Source of the DNA: Polytrichum commune | Lineage: Eukaryota; Streptophyta; Polytrichopsida; Polytrichales; Polytrichaceae | Direction of reading: 5' to 3' | NCBI GenBank assembly: GCA_950295325.1 | Contig: OX485803.1 | Coordinates: 27,900,001-27,964,000 of the forward strand | Length of the DNA stretch: 64,000 nucleotides | In this document: in pieces, positions 11,911 through 22,067 of the stretch | Layout: every line of letters starts with the position of its first letter | Numbering within the stretch: position 1 is the first letter of the stretch | Program-made: the position numbers and the translations under genes | Notes under the pieces: model-generated | What the model saw: only the letters and a program-made list of their open reading frames with translations | Told to the model about the DNA's origin: nothing | Databases searched by the model: none

Positions 11911-13472
11911 TGTGAGCCCAAAAGCATGTGCCCACATGTGTTTTAAGTTTAGACTTGATTAAGGTTTGAGTTGGGATAGCTTATTATTTTATTAAAACAT
12001 AAAAAGAGTGAAGCTTGGTTCCCGGGGGAAGAACTGCGTTTAAGGTTAGGTTGGTGTGGGAGTTATCGTTAAAACTTCCTAAGAAGTTGAGCTGGGAGCT
12101 TAATGGCTAGGGGAAGCAATTAGGATTAATGACGGAGCAATGGTTAGAGGGGTAAATGATTAATGTAGTTTTAAAGGGTTAGCAGGTTAAATGAGTGATG
12201 TGGTTTTTACTGATCTTGGGATTAGTGTGTGAAAATTGAACCTGCTGGCTTGAACCGGTGTGGACAAAGGTAGATCAGTTAATTGGCCATTATGGGCATG
12301 GCCACTGGTAGTTTAGGGGGGAGGCGACTGTGACCTAAGAAAATGCGGATTCAGGCGACTGAGTTCGGTGGCTGGGTCGGTTGTGGCTCTGCTTCGAGTT
12401 CCTCTCTCTGTTTTCTCGAGGATAGGCAAGGAGGCAGATTCCTTGCGGCTGGCGAGCTCGTGAGTAGAAGGAGGCAGAATGTGAGAAGATGGGCTGAGAG
12501 ATGAAGCGGTTGAGGAAAAAAGGGTAATGGCTGCAATGCCGCAGCTAGATCAAATTTGAGGGGGACTCCAGATTTGGGTGTGAGCTCCAGTGCAGGGAGG
12601 TCGAACCTCAGTGTGTAATGAATTCAAACGATTAATGCTGGGCGGGGGACTGGTCATTTGAATTCAGGGACTTGCTGCTGACTAAATTGGGTGGGGAATG
12701 AAGGCAATGCTGGAATCAATCGACTCTGGCTGCAATCAGGCAGCAGAACTCTTTGGACCTGCCGAATTCAAGCTCGGTTGCAGAATGCGCTCTTAGATGC
12801 AGCATTCATGAATCAATCCCAAGAGCAGCTGAAGTGCACATGGCGCAGATTGGGGGTGAGGTAAATGGCAACCTTTGATGGCGAATGGGTTGGGAACTCA
12901 GAGGTGAGGGGATCAGGGCCTCTTGGCCGCATGCTTGTAAGGAGGGTGCCGCAACCAATGAGCCCTTCACGCGGCCAGCAAGCACCGAACCTCGGACTGA
13001 AGGGAGTCAGTGCCCATGACGGGCACTGACGGGTGAACAGTGGCAGTGAACAGCGCACAATCCTAGGCGACCGGTTGGGTTCTGGTTCTCCGAGGGGGGG
13101 GTTCTCAAGGACTGATGGCTAGTGGGCATTAGGGAAGGTAGTTAGTTTTGTAAGGGAAGGGGTAGGGAATAAGTAATCGGGGAAAAGGGGGTTGGTTCTG
13201 GCCCCCACCCTACCTTGCCCAGTGTTTGGGGATTTGTGGAATTAAGTGTGGGAAGAAAAATGCAATGATCTCAAGTGTGGTACATTAGAGTAGGAATGAA
13301 GAGCATTTATCAATGCTTATACCTGAGACTTGAAATAAAATGTTACTTGTGATGTTGCAATGGGTTGAATAATTATCACTGAGTAACCACATTCACAACG
13401 CTAACTAGGTGATGTTAGCCACAAACTCTCACCCGGACTACGACGCATAAGGGTGGGGGTTTAGGGCTGACA
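11911..13472 (+). repeat. Solo LTR (gypsy, related to the 28416 element) inside the MITE
   Basis: Starts TGTGAGCCCAAAAG and ends GGGCTGACA, with a 5-bp target duplication taccc (11906-11910 and 13473-13477). Start and end resemble the LTR of the intact gypsy element at 28416-40142 (TGTGAGCCCAAAAGGG and GGGTGGGGGGTTTGGCCTCA followed by CA), while the middle is different. Its length of 1562 bp and the lack of internal sequence indicate a solo LTR left by recombination between two LTRs. Confidence 0.88.
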
Positions 13473-13516
13473 TACCCTATCATTTGTTCTCACGTATATT
13501 GCTACTCCAACCAATG

Positions 13517-14490
13517 TGTCGCAACCCTTGCTAGCCTCCTTAGCAATCTTGCCAATTTTCCTTTCTAGCAAAGGTTCCGAGCGCTAACCCTTCGCATACC
13601 ACCATGCTAATGGTTAGCTCCTCGTACCCCGGACCATATAATTCAAAGGAGGGGAACCAACCCTCCTACTTTGCTTTCGGGACTCACCCCTTAATCGGTA
13701 ACCCATTTCTTCGATGTGGACTTCCATCCATGGAAGTCCAATCCTATGTTGATCATCGCATTGCCGGAGCAACACTACAACAACCCGAACCATACTAGGC
13801 CACTATGGCCTCACAATGGGCCAAAGCCCATGGAGGCCGTGCCGTTCGGTCTCGGGTGGGTGAGGCCACACCACCTCACCCATATAAGCCTCTAGGACTC
13901 TACGCGGGGCCCCTTCCCCACCGTCAAGAGACCTCTTGTCTCTCTACCAAGAGTTGGGGCCAAGTAGACATTTTCCTTTAGCTGCTGGGCCTAGAAGCCC
14001 CCAGCAGCTTCAGACCATCATAACTTCCTTGTATGATGTCTGATGCGAACACAAAACCACTCCATCCTCATCTCCGCTTCACGTAGATGCCGATGGACTC
14101 CTCACTTGCCCCATTCAGGCAAGTATGGAGGAAGTTATGCCTGTTTGAACCTTGGCAGTCCCGGGAATCACTCCCAGGCACTGCTCTACCAGTGCGCTGT
14201 CCCGGGACAGCGCCCCACTCAAATGGCCATAACTCCTAGCTCACACCTCCGATTGAGGTGTTCTTGAGCATTCTAGAATCAACACGCCATGAGCTACGCA
14301 TAGCTTATGGCCTTACCCTCGTGCCTCCTAGGCTCCGTGGGTGGGAGGCGTTCCCAACGCCCGGGGCCCTCGCCCACACTAGGATCACTTGGGCCCTCTC
14401 ACCAACGGCGCCACAAGTCCCGGGTGTCACTCCGGGGTCCACCTTGTGCCCATGGTGTTTCGGGCACTCCTCATGGAGAGGTGCGCGACA
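13517..14490 (-). repeat. Solo LTR of the second gypsy family inside the MITE
   Basis: 974 bp, from TGTCGCAACCCTTGC to GGTGCGCGACA, with a 5-bp target duplication caatg (13512-13516 and 14491-14495). It is nearly the same sequence and exactly the same length as the LTR at 20083-21056. The polypurine tract next to that copy shows that the sense direction is the minus strand. The short open frames inside are not genes. Confidence 0.9.
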
Positions 14491-14518
14491 CAATGACTAC
14501 CCCCCCTGAGTCACAAAT

Positions 14519-15363
14519 ACAACACCCACCCTGTAAAAATCTAACTTGAACACCAAAAAAATCGCAACCATTGCAACTATGCAGAAGTCATGTGGTTCCC
14601 TACAAGTTTGTGCAGGTGGGTTTGGGGTATGCAAAACAAAACAAACCTTTACAACCCTATCCCATACCTTAGTGTCCAACGATTCATCAATTAAACAAAC
14701 GATTTATGACAAAAAAACCATACAAACGTCAAGATCTAAGAGTAGGGGTTACCCAAACCCCCACATTGTCAACTGAACCATCACCATAGTGGACAAAGTA
14801 TTCTTGTGGCCAACCTGTTTTGAGTTACAAATGAATTGCATAGAGGTCTGTTACATCAAGGTATGCAAAAGAGATTGTGCAAAGGCTTCATCTTTTGCCA
14901 AATCCTACATTTATCGTCATTGTCCTTAAATTCAAACGGCCATCCCAACGGTGGTTTTTGTTCAAACAAACTTTGAGCGAGGCATACGTTTCTCCGTCAA
15001 AAACCTTCAACTTGCTGTAATATTGCGGCACAATATAATCACCCTCCATAGTCCACATCCGTAAACAACAACACGGTCACCCAACAAAAACACTACAATC
15101 AATTACAAGCCGTGCAAAGAAATTCTAAACCCTAAACTGCCTTCAAAACAATTGTAAGACCTTCACCCAAGAAAATTGAAACCCTGCATGGAACTTCACG
15201 GCTGCCCCTGATCCTAATTTATTATTGATGACTAACTACATAACTAGCCGTAATGACTATAATTAATCTTAGTTATGACTTAGATGACTTGTCTTAGTCA
15301 CGTTTTCTATAGTAATGATTAATCTTAGTCATATTGTTTAAACTTATAACTAGTCTTAGTTAT
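14519..15363. other. No gene supported
   Basis: A-rich, mostly non-coding DNA. Phrases of the type taatcttagttat and cttagtcat recur at 15240-15360, and related phrases at 18080-18220, perhaps an old repeat family. A small minus-strand open frame at 14497-14679 has no recognisable features. Confidence 0.3.
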
Positions 15364-15609
15364 CACTACAAGAGAAACAAGGGTTTTTAGTACAGTATTT
15401 TAGCATGCATGTGCTAATTGGACCAACACTTCATGAAAAAAAGGAAATCGACATGTTTCTAGTATAAGTGTTGGAAAATAGTCATTGTGGACACATTGAC
15501 GCCCCGATATTGTTTATAGGACGACTCACATCGTCCTATAAACAATCAGACAATTTGCCCAATAGATTTTGTGAATTATGAATGTAATTTTTAGGGCGTA
15601 TGTGGAAAA

Positions 15610-16390
15610 TCATGTACACAGTAAATAGTAGACAATTTCCAGTATATAATAAATAAAAGTCCATTAATAGTAAAATAATATACTGTAAATAATAAACAAG
15701 AATAACACACCATTAATAGAACTAAAATAATAAATATCAGACCATAAATAGTAAATAATATACTATATACAGTAGATAAGAATAACATACTGAAAATAAT
15801 AAATAATAAACTATATAAAGTAGATAATAATAAAATACTCTAAATAATAAACAAAATACCATTAATAGTACTAATATACTATGAATATTGAAAATTACAT
15901 ATCAGACTATAAATAGTAAACAATATACTATATACAGTAGATAATAATAACATACTGAAAAGAATAAAGATAATAATAAATAATAAACATCAGACGATTA
16001 ATAATAATAATATACTATAAATAGAAAATATTAAATATCATACCATAAATAGAAAATAGTATACTATATACAATAGATAATAATAACATACTGAAAATAA
16101 CATATAATATATATAATATATAATAAATAATAAACTTTAATAAAATACTATAAATAAAATACTATAAACTATAAACAGTGAATATTAGGCAGTACATAGT
16201 AAATATGATAATATAAATAGTAAATACGAGGCAGTAAATAGCAAATATGAGACACTTAATATTAAATAATAGGTAGTATACAACAAATACTGGATAATAA
16301 ATTATAAGCAGTAAATAATAGACAGTAAATAATATATGCCGTATATAGTTGATATTATATTGTATATAGTGAATAAAAAATAAAAAGTAA
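15610..16390. repeat. AT-rich degenerate repeat inside the CACTA element
   Basis: Long stretch built from phrases such as taaataata, actataaatagt and aataaacatcagac in varying order. It resembles the AT-rich tandem arrays often found inside CACTA elements. It has no coding meaning. Confidence 0.7.
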
Positions 16391-16436
16391 CCTGGGGCCT
16401 CTATATATATTATTTTAAATACTTTTAGTATATCAT

Positions 16437-16545
16437 GCGCGGAGTAGTGGCTTAGTGGCTAAGGCCTCTATGAGGGAGCCAAGAGGTTCAAGGATCAAAT
16501 CCCTTGGCCCCCCCCCTTGGCTTAGCCTACTAGGTAAGTGTCTAG
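16437..16545 (+). repeat. tRNA-derived SINE-like head
   Basis: A box-A-like TGGCTTAGTGGCTAAGG (about 16448-16464) is followed about 30 bp later by a box-B-like GGATCAAATCC (about 16492-16502). These are the internal RNA polymerase III promoter elements of tRNA genes and tRNA-derived SINEs. A proper cloverleaf with acceptor stem could not be drawn, so I do not call a tRNA gene. It lies inside the CACTA element. Confidence 0.4.
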
Positions 16546-16988
16546 GCACTTAGAACTATAGGTGCTTATAGATGGCAAGGCTCGGGAGGTGAGGATTGGA
16601 CTTACTAATGGTGGATATCTCTTTTAAATGGCACTCATTTATTATAAAATAGGACCACTCATTATTCAACATATCAACCAATGATAGTCCTACACATGCA
16701 TGCACGCTTTAACGTTAAGTAATAATTTAGTATGGAGCCCGTAAAACTTTTAGTATATTTAGACATCATAAGCAATGGTCCTAAACATATTGGCTATGTG
16801 TAAATAGACAATCCATGGGGTGTAGGGCATGGTCCCCCAAGACATGTCGTAGACAACACGCTTTCTAGTAATATATGTTATTAGGTCACGTCTTTGTTTA
16901 CTTCAATAAATGTCTTATTACATGTCTAGATTGTACACAATCTCTAGTAGTGTATATATTCTAAGATTTTGGGTTTAAGGTTACTCAC

Positions 16989-17243
16989 CTTTGCTGCGGG
17001 GCGTTGACTCGGTGGCGGTGTACGCTCTTTGTCCGACTTTGTTCTCTCATTGTTGTTGTCGTCCCCACTGCCTCCGGTGTAGAGGTTGTCCCTTTTTGGT
17101 CTAGCATTGGATCTAGTTAGGTGTCCTTTGGAAGAAGGTCCACAACTTGGTTTGGAATGGCCACTATGAGGAATTGACCTTCTCATGTCCGGAATAGGGA
17201 CGTCCCTAGAGTCCTCAAACATGTCAGATAACAACCTTGACAT
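16989..17243 (-). CDS. Putative exon of an unknown minus-strand gene
   Basis: Open frame of 85 codons from ATG at 17243, rich in Ser, Arg, Lys, Asp and Pro (low-complexity, probably disordered). It ends exactly at a strong splice-donor consensus, CAAAG|GTGAGT (intron from 16988). No following exon was recognised on the other side of the CACTA element. The product is unknown and the exon could be spurious. Confidence 0.3.
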
Positions 17244-18447
17244 TCAATTTAAACCAACATTCCATATTTGTGACATTCTAACAATTCCTTGGAATACCTT
17301 TTCCATATGCTATTCCGGTAAATTGGCTACGAACCTCAGTATCACATGTACAAATGAAAACGGCGAGAGTGGAGGTATTTGAGCCATTTTTCTACAATAA
17401 ATGACTAATGTTGAGACAATAATTGATTCAAAGGTTAGAAACACCTAGAAGCAAGCCTCACACCTTAATGTAGCAACAAAACTTCAACCAAGGAAATGAA
17501 GAAGAGGGCCATACACGCTAGACCAAAAGGGAGAATGCCAAAGAATAACGGAAGATTGAAAAACAACACATTGGAGCAAAAGTGGAAGCGGCCACAAAAA
17601 TAAGTATTTGGCCATAGAATTACAATAAAATTTGCATGATAATAAGGTAGGTAACCCACGGGGATAGGGTAGTCAGTGACTTTAATGAGAAATGTCTTCA
17701 ATGTGCAAGAGAGATTATGAATAGCAATGTCATCAATTAAAGGAATAACTTATGATGACATTATAGGAGAATATAAAATTAATATTGAGCATTCAACTTG
17801 AAATTTCCTTTGCAAACTCAAATCATTTTAATTATGTCATTTGCGCCCAATCTTCACATGATTAAGTTAAATACAAACCCTCCAATAATAAGCAATTAAG
17901 GTAAAAAGTTGTGGACACACCGACGTCGTAGTGAATGGCAATGGCGGCTTAAATGGCGGTTATAGATGTACGGTTTAGGTGTGTAATAGGTGGCAAATGT
18001 ATTAGGGTTTAGGGTTTCTCTTACATGTCATCCACGTTAGATGTAGGTTTTAGGTTTTCTATTCTTGATGATTAGATGTAGCCATCGGTTTACAAAGAAA
18101 ATAACTATATTTAGTTATGGTTGTCCTATATGTATGACTAATCTTAATCACAAATCCTCTGTTAGGTTTAGGTTCTTCTCTATTACTTATTATATTAATG
18201 ACTATTGGTAGTCATCTATTTGCTTTATTGAGCACTATACCTAGGCATAGACTTGATCGACTTCACTCATTGTGAAATTCTAAATAATCCAATCATCAAC
18301 CATCGACTTGTATATGTCATTCACATATTGAAAATGCATACCGGCGAGGCATAACCTACACCGACAAATCCATGAAATCTATAGCGGCCCACCTCAAGCT
18401 CTTCAAAAAACAACTTCTTACCACTGTGGACTACATCGAAAGCGTAG
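17244..18447. other. No gene supported
   Basis: AT-rich DNA. A 78-codon hydrophobic minus-strand frame at 17465-17701 is most likely a chance product of base composition. Telomere-like agggtttagggttt occurs once at about 18003. Confidence 0.3.
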
Positions 18448-18471
18448 CAAAAGATTCAGAAGGTGCACCTC

Positions 18472-19809
18472 ATGATGCGAACATGGATACATCAAACTAA
18501 TAGGTACACACAACGACCCGGACGTACAACACAAACTACAATAGTATATTTTAATACTCCCAAAAAATACACAAACAACAATAAGGTATTTATAAGTACC
18601 ACCAACACAATAGAAACATATAACTCCAAAAAATATATAATAAAATTAAAAAATAATCCTAAAAGACTCAAAACCAAAATGAACACAAATCCAAAAGACA
18701 TATACCAAGCCATTAAACAACTCTTCCAAAAAACCAACAAAGGACATACAATCAATATACTCAAAATAGACTTAAATACAAAACCTAATAAAAAACAACA
18801 AAAATGCTACAAAAAACCACTAAATCCGATAAACAAAATAAATATAACAAAAATAAACACACTATTTACTAATGCTCCAAAAAATTTACAAACACTTAAC
18901 ACACAAATGAAAAGCAAAACAAAACTAATTACGAGATATCTCAAAACAAATAACACACACTCCCATAAACACACAAACTACTACATAAGACACCACAAAA
19001 AACATCAAACGGCCTCGGCCTACCGGCCTCCCCATAAAATAAAAATACTAAGATATTTATATTCCGAAATCTTTAACCACGCTTATAACACAGTTACAAA
19101 GCCTATACACAATCATACCAAACACATACACTACCTCCTTAAATATACACAAAAACTAATACATGCCCTACCTAACTTATTCACCACAAGTAAATATATA
19201 TTAATAAATTATTATAAATTATGCAAGAGAAATCCAAAAGTAAAAAATTACCATGGATATCACTTTATAAATAAGTTAGCTCTATTAAAATGTGGGGACA
19301 TTGAATCTAATCCGGGACCAATGCCAAACATGCTACACAAACACCCGACCATACACAAAAGAATAGTCAATACTTACTTCATCCTTAACACAATAAAACA
19401 TCATCCAGAGTACCAACATCTTGCAAACTCATTTGCCCCTATATTAAAAAATGACCATCCTTTACACCAACAATCAATTCTGACATTCCCATATCTCCAC
19501 CAATACATACAAACGCAAAACCACTCACCCCTACCACACCTATTATATGCCATTATTATAACCATAAACCCCTCAATAAATACGTGCAACAATATACTAG
19601 CTCAACCTAACACCTATCAATTACACATAGAATACACTAATACACTAATTCACAAGTTGGCTAACCTCAACAACCCCCCAGAAAGACATATCCCTACGCA
19701 AAACCCATGCACTAAATTTATTGAAACAAACCAAACCATAATAGTCCCTCAGGATTCAATCCATAAAGAATTATACACCTTCATACCAGGGTTGTCTATT
19801 GTGTCGTGA
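18472..19809 (+). CDS. A/C-rich, G-poor ORF with a 2A peptide motif
   Basis: One frame is open from 18448 to the stop at 19807-19809; the first ATG is at 18472. About 283 codons in, at 19294-19320, it encodes GDIESNPGP, which fits the 2A ribosome-skipping consensus D-(V/I)-E-x-N-P-G-P. It is preceded by a typical hydrophobic run (LALLKC) and followed directly by Met at 19321. 2A motifs allow two products from one frame. They are known from RNA viruses and from some non-LTR retrotransposons. The upstream part is very rich in Lys, Asn and Thr; the downstream part (about 162 residues) is rich in His, Asn and Ile. The sense strand is strongly depleted in G, with only a few per cent over long stretches, unlike the neighbours. 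No reverse transcriptase, endonuclease or capsid motif is visible. The element it belongs to is unknown. Confidence 0.65.
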   Translation: MMRTWIHQTNRYTQRPGRTTQTTIVYFNTPKKYTNNNKVFISTTNTIETYNSKKYIIKLKNNPKRLKTKMNTNPKDIYQAIKQLFQKTNKGHTINILKIDLNTKPNKKQQKCYKKPLNPINKINITKINTLFTNAPKNLQTLNTQMKSKTKLITRYLKTNNTHSHKHTNYYIRHHKKHQTASAYRPPHKIKILRYLYSEIFNHAYNTVTKPIHNHTKHIHYLLKYTQKLIHALPNLFTTSKYILINYYKLCKRNPKVKNYHGYHFINKLALLKCGDIESNPGPMPNMLHKHPTIHKRIVNTYFILNTIKHHPEYQHLANSFAPILKNDHPLHQQSILTFPYLHQYIQTQNHSPLPHLLYAIIITINPSINTCNNILAQPNTYQLHIEYTNTLIHKLANLNNPPERHIPTQNPCTKFIETNQTIIVPQDSIHKELYTFIPGLSIVS

Positions 19810-19872
19810 CGGAGGCTAATCTCGGCATAATGTTGTGCCGTCACGACACGTATCCGTCACGACATTATGCCG
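19801..19872. repeat. Compound stem-loop at the end of the 2A ORF
   Basis: GTGTCGTGACGG (19801-19812) pairs perfectly with CCGTCACGACAC (19838-19849). A second CCGTCACGACA lies at 19854-19864. CGGCATAATG (19823-19832) also pairs with CATTATGCCG (19863-19872), giving alternative nested hairpins. The stop codon TGA of the ORF lies in the first arm. It could be a terminal hairpin of the element or a 3' RNA structure. Confidence 0.7.
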
Positions 19873-20082
19873 GATGCTGTCTTTATCCTGACGGACTTGA
19901 ATTTTACCGAATTTTGTGTGTAATTACATTACCCCATTTCGGACACGTAGGATGTAAGATATCCATGTGTGATGACATGTCAGCAAAGTAGAGGTAAAGT
20001 GGGGAAAAAATTACTAGCGCCCGTCCGCCACCGTTCCCGACCCTTGTCCGCCAAAAAAAAAAAAAAAACCTGTTCCCGACCC

Positions 20083-21056
20083 TGTCGCAACCCTTGCTAG
20101 TCCCCCTTGACAATCTTGCCAATTTTCAATTCTAGCAAAGGTTACGAGCGCTAACCATTCGCATTCCGCCATGCTAATGGTTAGCTCCTCCTACCCCGGA
20201 CCATATAGTTCATAGGAGGGGAACCAACCCTCCTACTTTACTTTCGGGACTCACCCCTTAATCGGTAACCAATTCCCAAATGTGGACTTCCATCCATGGA
20301 AGTCCAATCCTATGTTGATCATCGCATTGCCGGAGCAACACTACAACAACCCGAACCATACTAGGCAACTATGGCCTCACATTGGGCCAATGCCCATGGA
20401 GGCCGTGCCGTTCGGCCTCGGGTGGGTGAGGCCACACCATCTCACCCATATAAGCCTCTAGGCCTTTACGCGGGGCCCCTACCCCACCGTCAACCAACTT
20501 CTTGTCTCTCTACCAAGAGTTGGGGCCAAGTGGACATTTTCCTTTAGCTGCTCGGCCTAGAACCCCCAAGCAGCTTCAGACCATCATAACTTCCTTGTAT
20601 GATGACTGATCATAACAACCAACCACTCCATCTTCATCTATGCTTCACGTAGATGCCGATGGACGCCTCACTTGCCCCATTCGGGCAAGTCTTGAGGAAG
20701 TTATGCCTGTTTGAACCTTGGCAGTCCCGGGAATCACTCCCAGGCACTGCTCTACCAGTGCGCTGTCCCGGGACAGCGCCCCACTCAAATGGCCATAACT
20801 CCTAGCTCACACCTCCGATTTAGGTGTTCTTGAGCATTCTAGAATCACCAAGCCATGAGCTACGCATAGCTCATGGCCTTACCCTTGTGCCTCCTAGTCT
20901 CCGTGGGTGGGAGGCGTTCCCAACGCCCGGGGCCCTCACCCACACTAGGATCACTTGGGCCCTCTCACCAACGGCGCCACAAGTCCCGGGTGTCACTCTG
21001 GGGTCCCCCTTGTGCCCATGATGTTTCGGGCACTCCTCATGGAGAGGTGCGCGATA
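20083..21056 (-). repeat. 3' LTR of the decayed gypsy element
   Basis: Nearly the same as the solo LTR at 13517-14490 and equal in length. The end next to the internal region reads GCGCGATA instead of GCGCGACA, so the terminal TG of the sense strand has mutated to TA. Confidence 0.85.
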
Positions 21057-22067
21057 CTCACCCCCACCAAACGGAGTCGATGCCCTCATCGACTATACTC
21101 GTAGTCGGCACACCAATTCTCAAGTTGCCATCCTCTATGGTGCAGCATTGTGTTTACCTTAGGGCGCGACCCCCACAATGCATCTTCAAATTTGGCATAG
21201 TCCCAAAGGTGTCGTTACTAGGTGGTCTGTTAGCGACCTTGGAACTCCTCCAAGGACCTAACCTACACTAGACCCACCTACTTTGAGACTCACTTAGGTT
21301 GCCCCTCCTTTGGGGCATCCCCCGTTAGGCTTCACTAGCCTAACATGACACATCTAGGCGAGACCTCAACGCTTCCACTAAGTTGTCTCGGTTGCAACTC
21401 CGAGATGGCTTTCCATTGTTAAGCCACGCCTCTATCGCACGGGGGTGATGCCAAGTCCCGCCCGACTCGGTTCCCACTTTGCTCTTTCGAGACATGGGTT
21501 CATGACTCCCATGTGCCAACTCTTGTTAGCTCGCGGGTAGCACTTTTATGAGCACGCGCCATCACCTTGTCCCCGCCCGGACAAGCCCATAACGAAGAAA
21601 TTTCTTGGTTTTATCCAAAGCCCCTCCTAGCCATGGCCCCCAATTACTCGGCTTACCCAACCTAGTTTGGCATGTCTATTCCCCCTCTTCCACTAACCAA
21701 GCACAAGTACAAGACTAGGACCTCACCTCATACTTTTTTCTTTGCACCACTAAAGTTTGGATTTTATTGCCTCAAGCCAAAGAACAAGTACATGTTGTGG
21801 AGTAATTAGCCTCGAAGCTAAGTGTGCTACTAGCGTCTCTCCCCCACTAAAGGAGATTGATGTCCTCATCAATGCCTAGGCTTCTTTTTATTGGAACCTC
21901 TAGCCTTAGTTTCCTCAAAGTACTTCACGAATTCCTTGTCGTTCACCATGTCTCTTGCTGCCACCCAAGCGGTTTCTTTGTCATGGTGTGCTCACCATTT
22001 CACCAAGTAGTCCTTTGTACATTTTGTTCCCTTTTTACTTGGGCTTCCTACATTTGAGGATGCCCTT

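Larger units (their letters stand above)
11628..14510. mobile_element. G-tract MITE interrupted by two solo LTRs
   Basis: The ends are CTTGGGGGGGGGGCAGT and ACTACCCCCCCTGAG, flanked by an 8-bp duplication tcacaaat (11620-11627 and 14511-14518). The MITE body is in three pieces: 11628-11910, 13473-13516 and 14491-14510. Put end to end these match the intact 313-bp copy at 55094-55406 in reverse orientation. The 8-bp duplication suggests a hAT-type MITE, although the ends are not the usual CAG. Confidence 0.9.
15364..16952. mobile_element. Non-autonomous CACTA (En/Spm) element
   Basis: The left end CACTACAAGAGAAAC is the typical CACTA terminus. The right end TCTCTAGTAGTG is its imperfect reverse complement. 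A 3-bp duplication tat flanks it (15361-15363 and 16953-16955), as expected for this superfamily. It is 1589 bp with no transposase. Most of the inside is AT-rich degenerate repeat (15610-16390). It may lie in the intron of the putative minus-strand exon at 16989-17243. Confidence 0.82.

Noticed and set aside
16437-16545. Genuine tRNA gene
   Set aside because: Box A- and B-like motifs are present but no acceptor or anticodon stem could be formed; SINE-like head preferred.
17465-17701. Small membrane-protein gene on the minus strand
   Set aside because: Hydrophobic frame in AT-rich DNA without splice, start or homology support.
18472-19809. Assignment of the 2A ORF to a specific LINE clade or to an endogenous virus
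   Set aside because: No reverse transcriptase, endonuclease, capsid or polymerase motif is visible, so any family name would be a guess.
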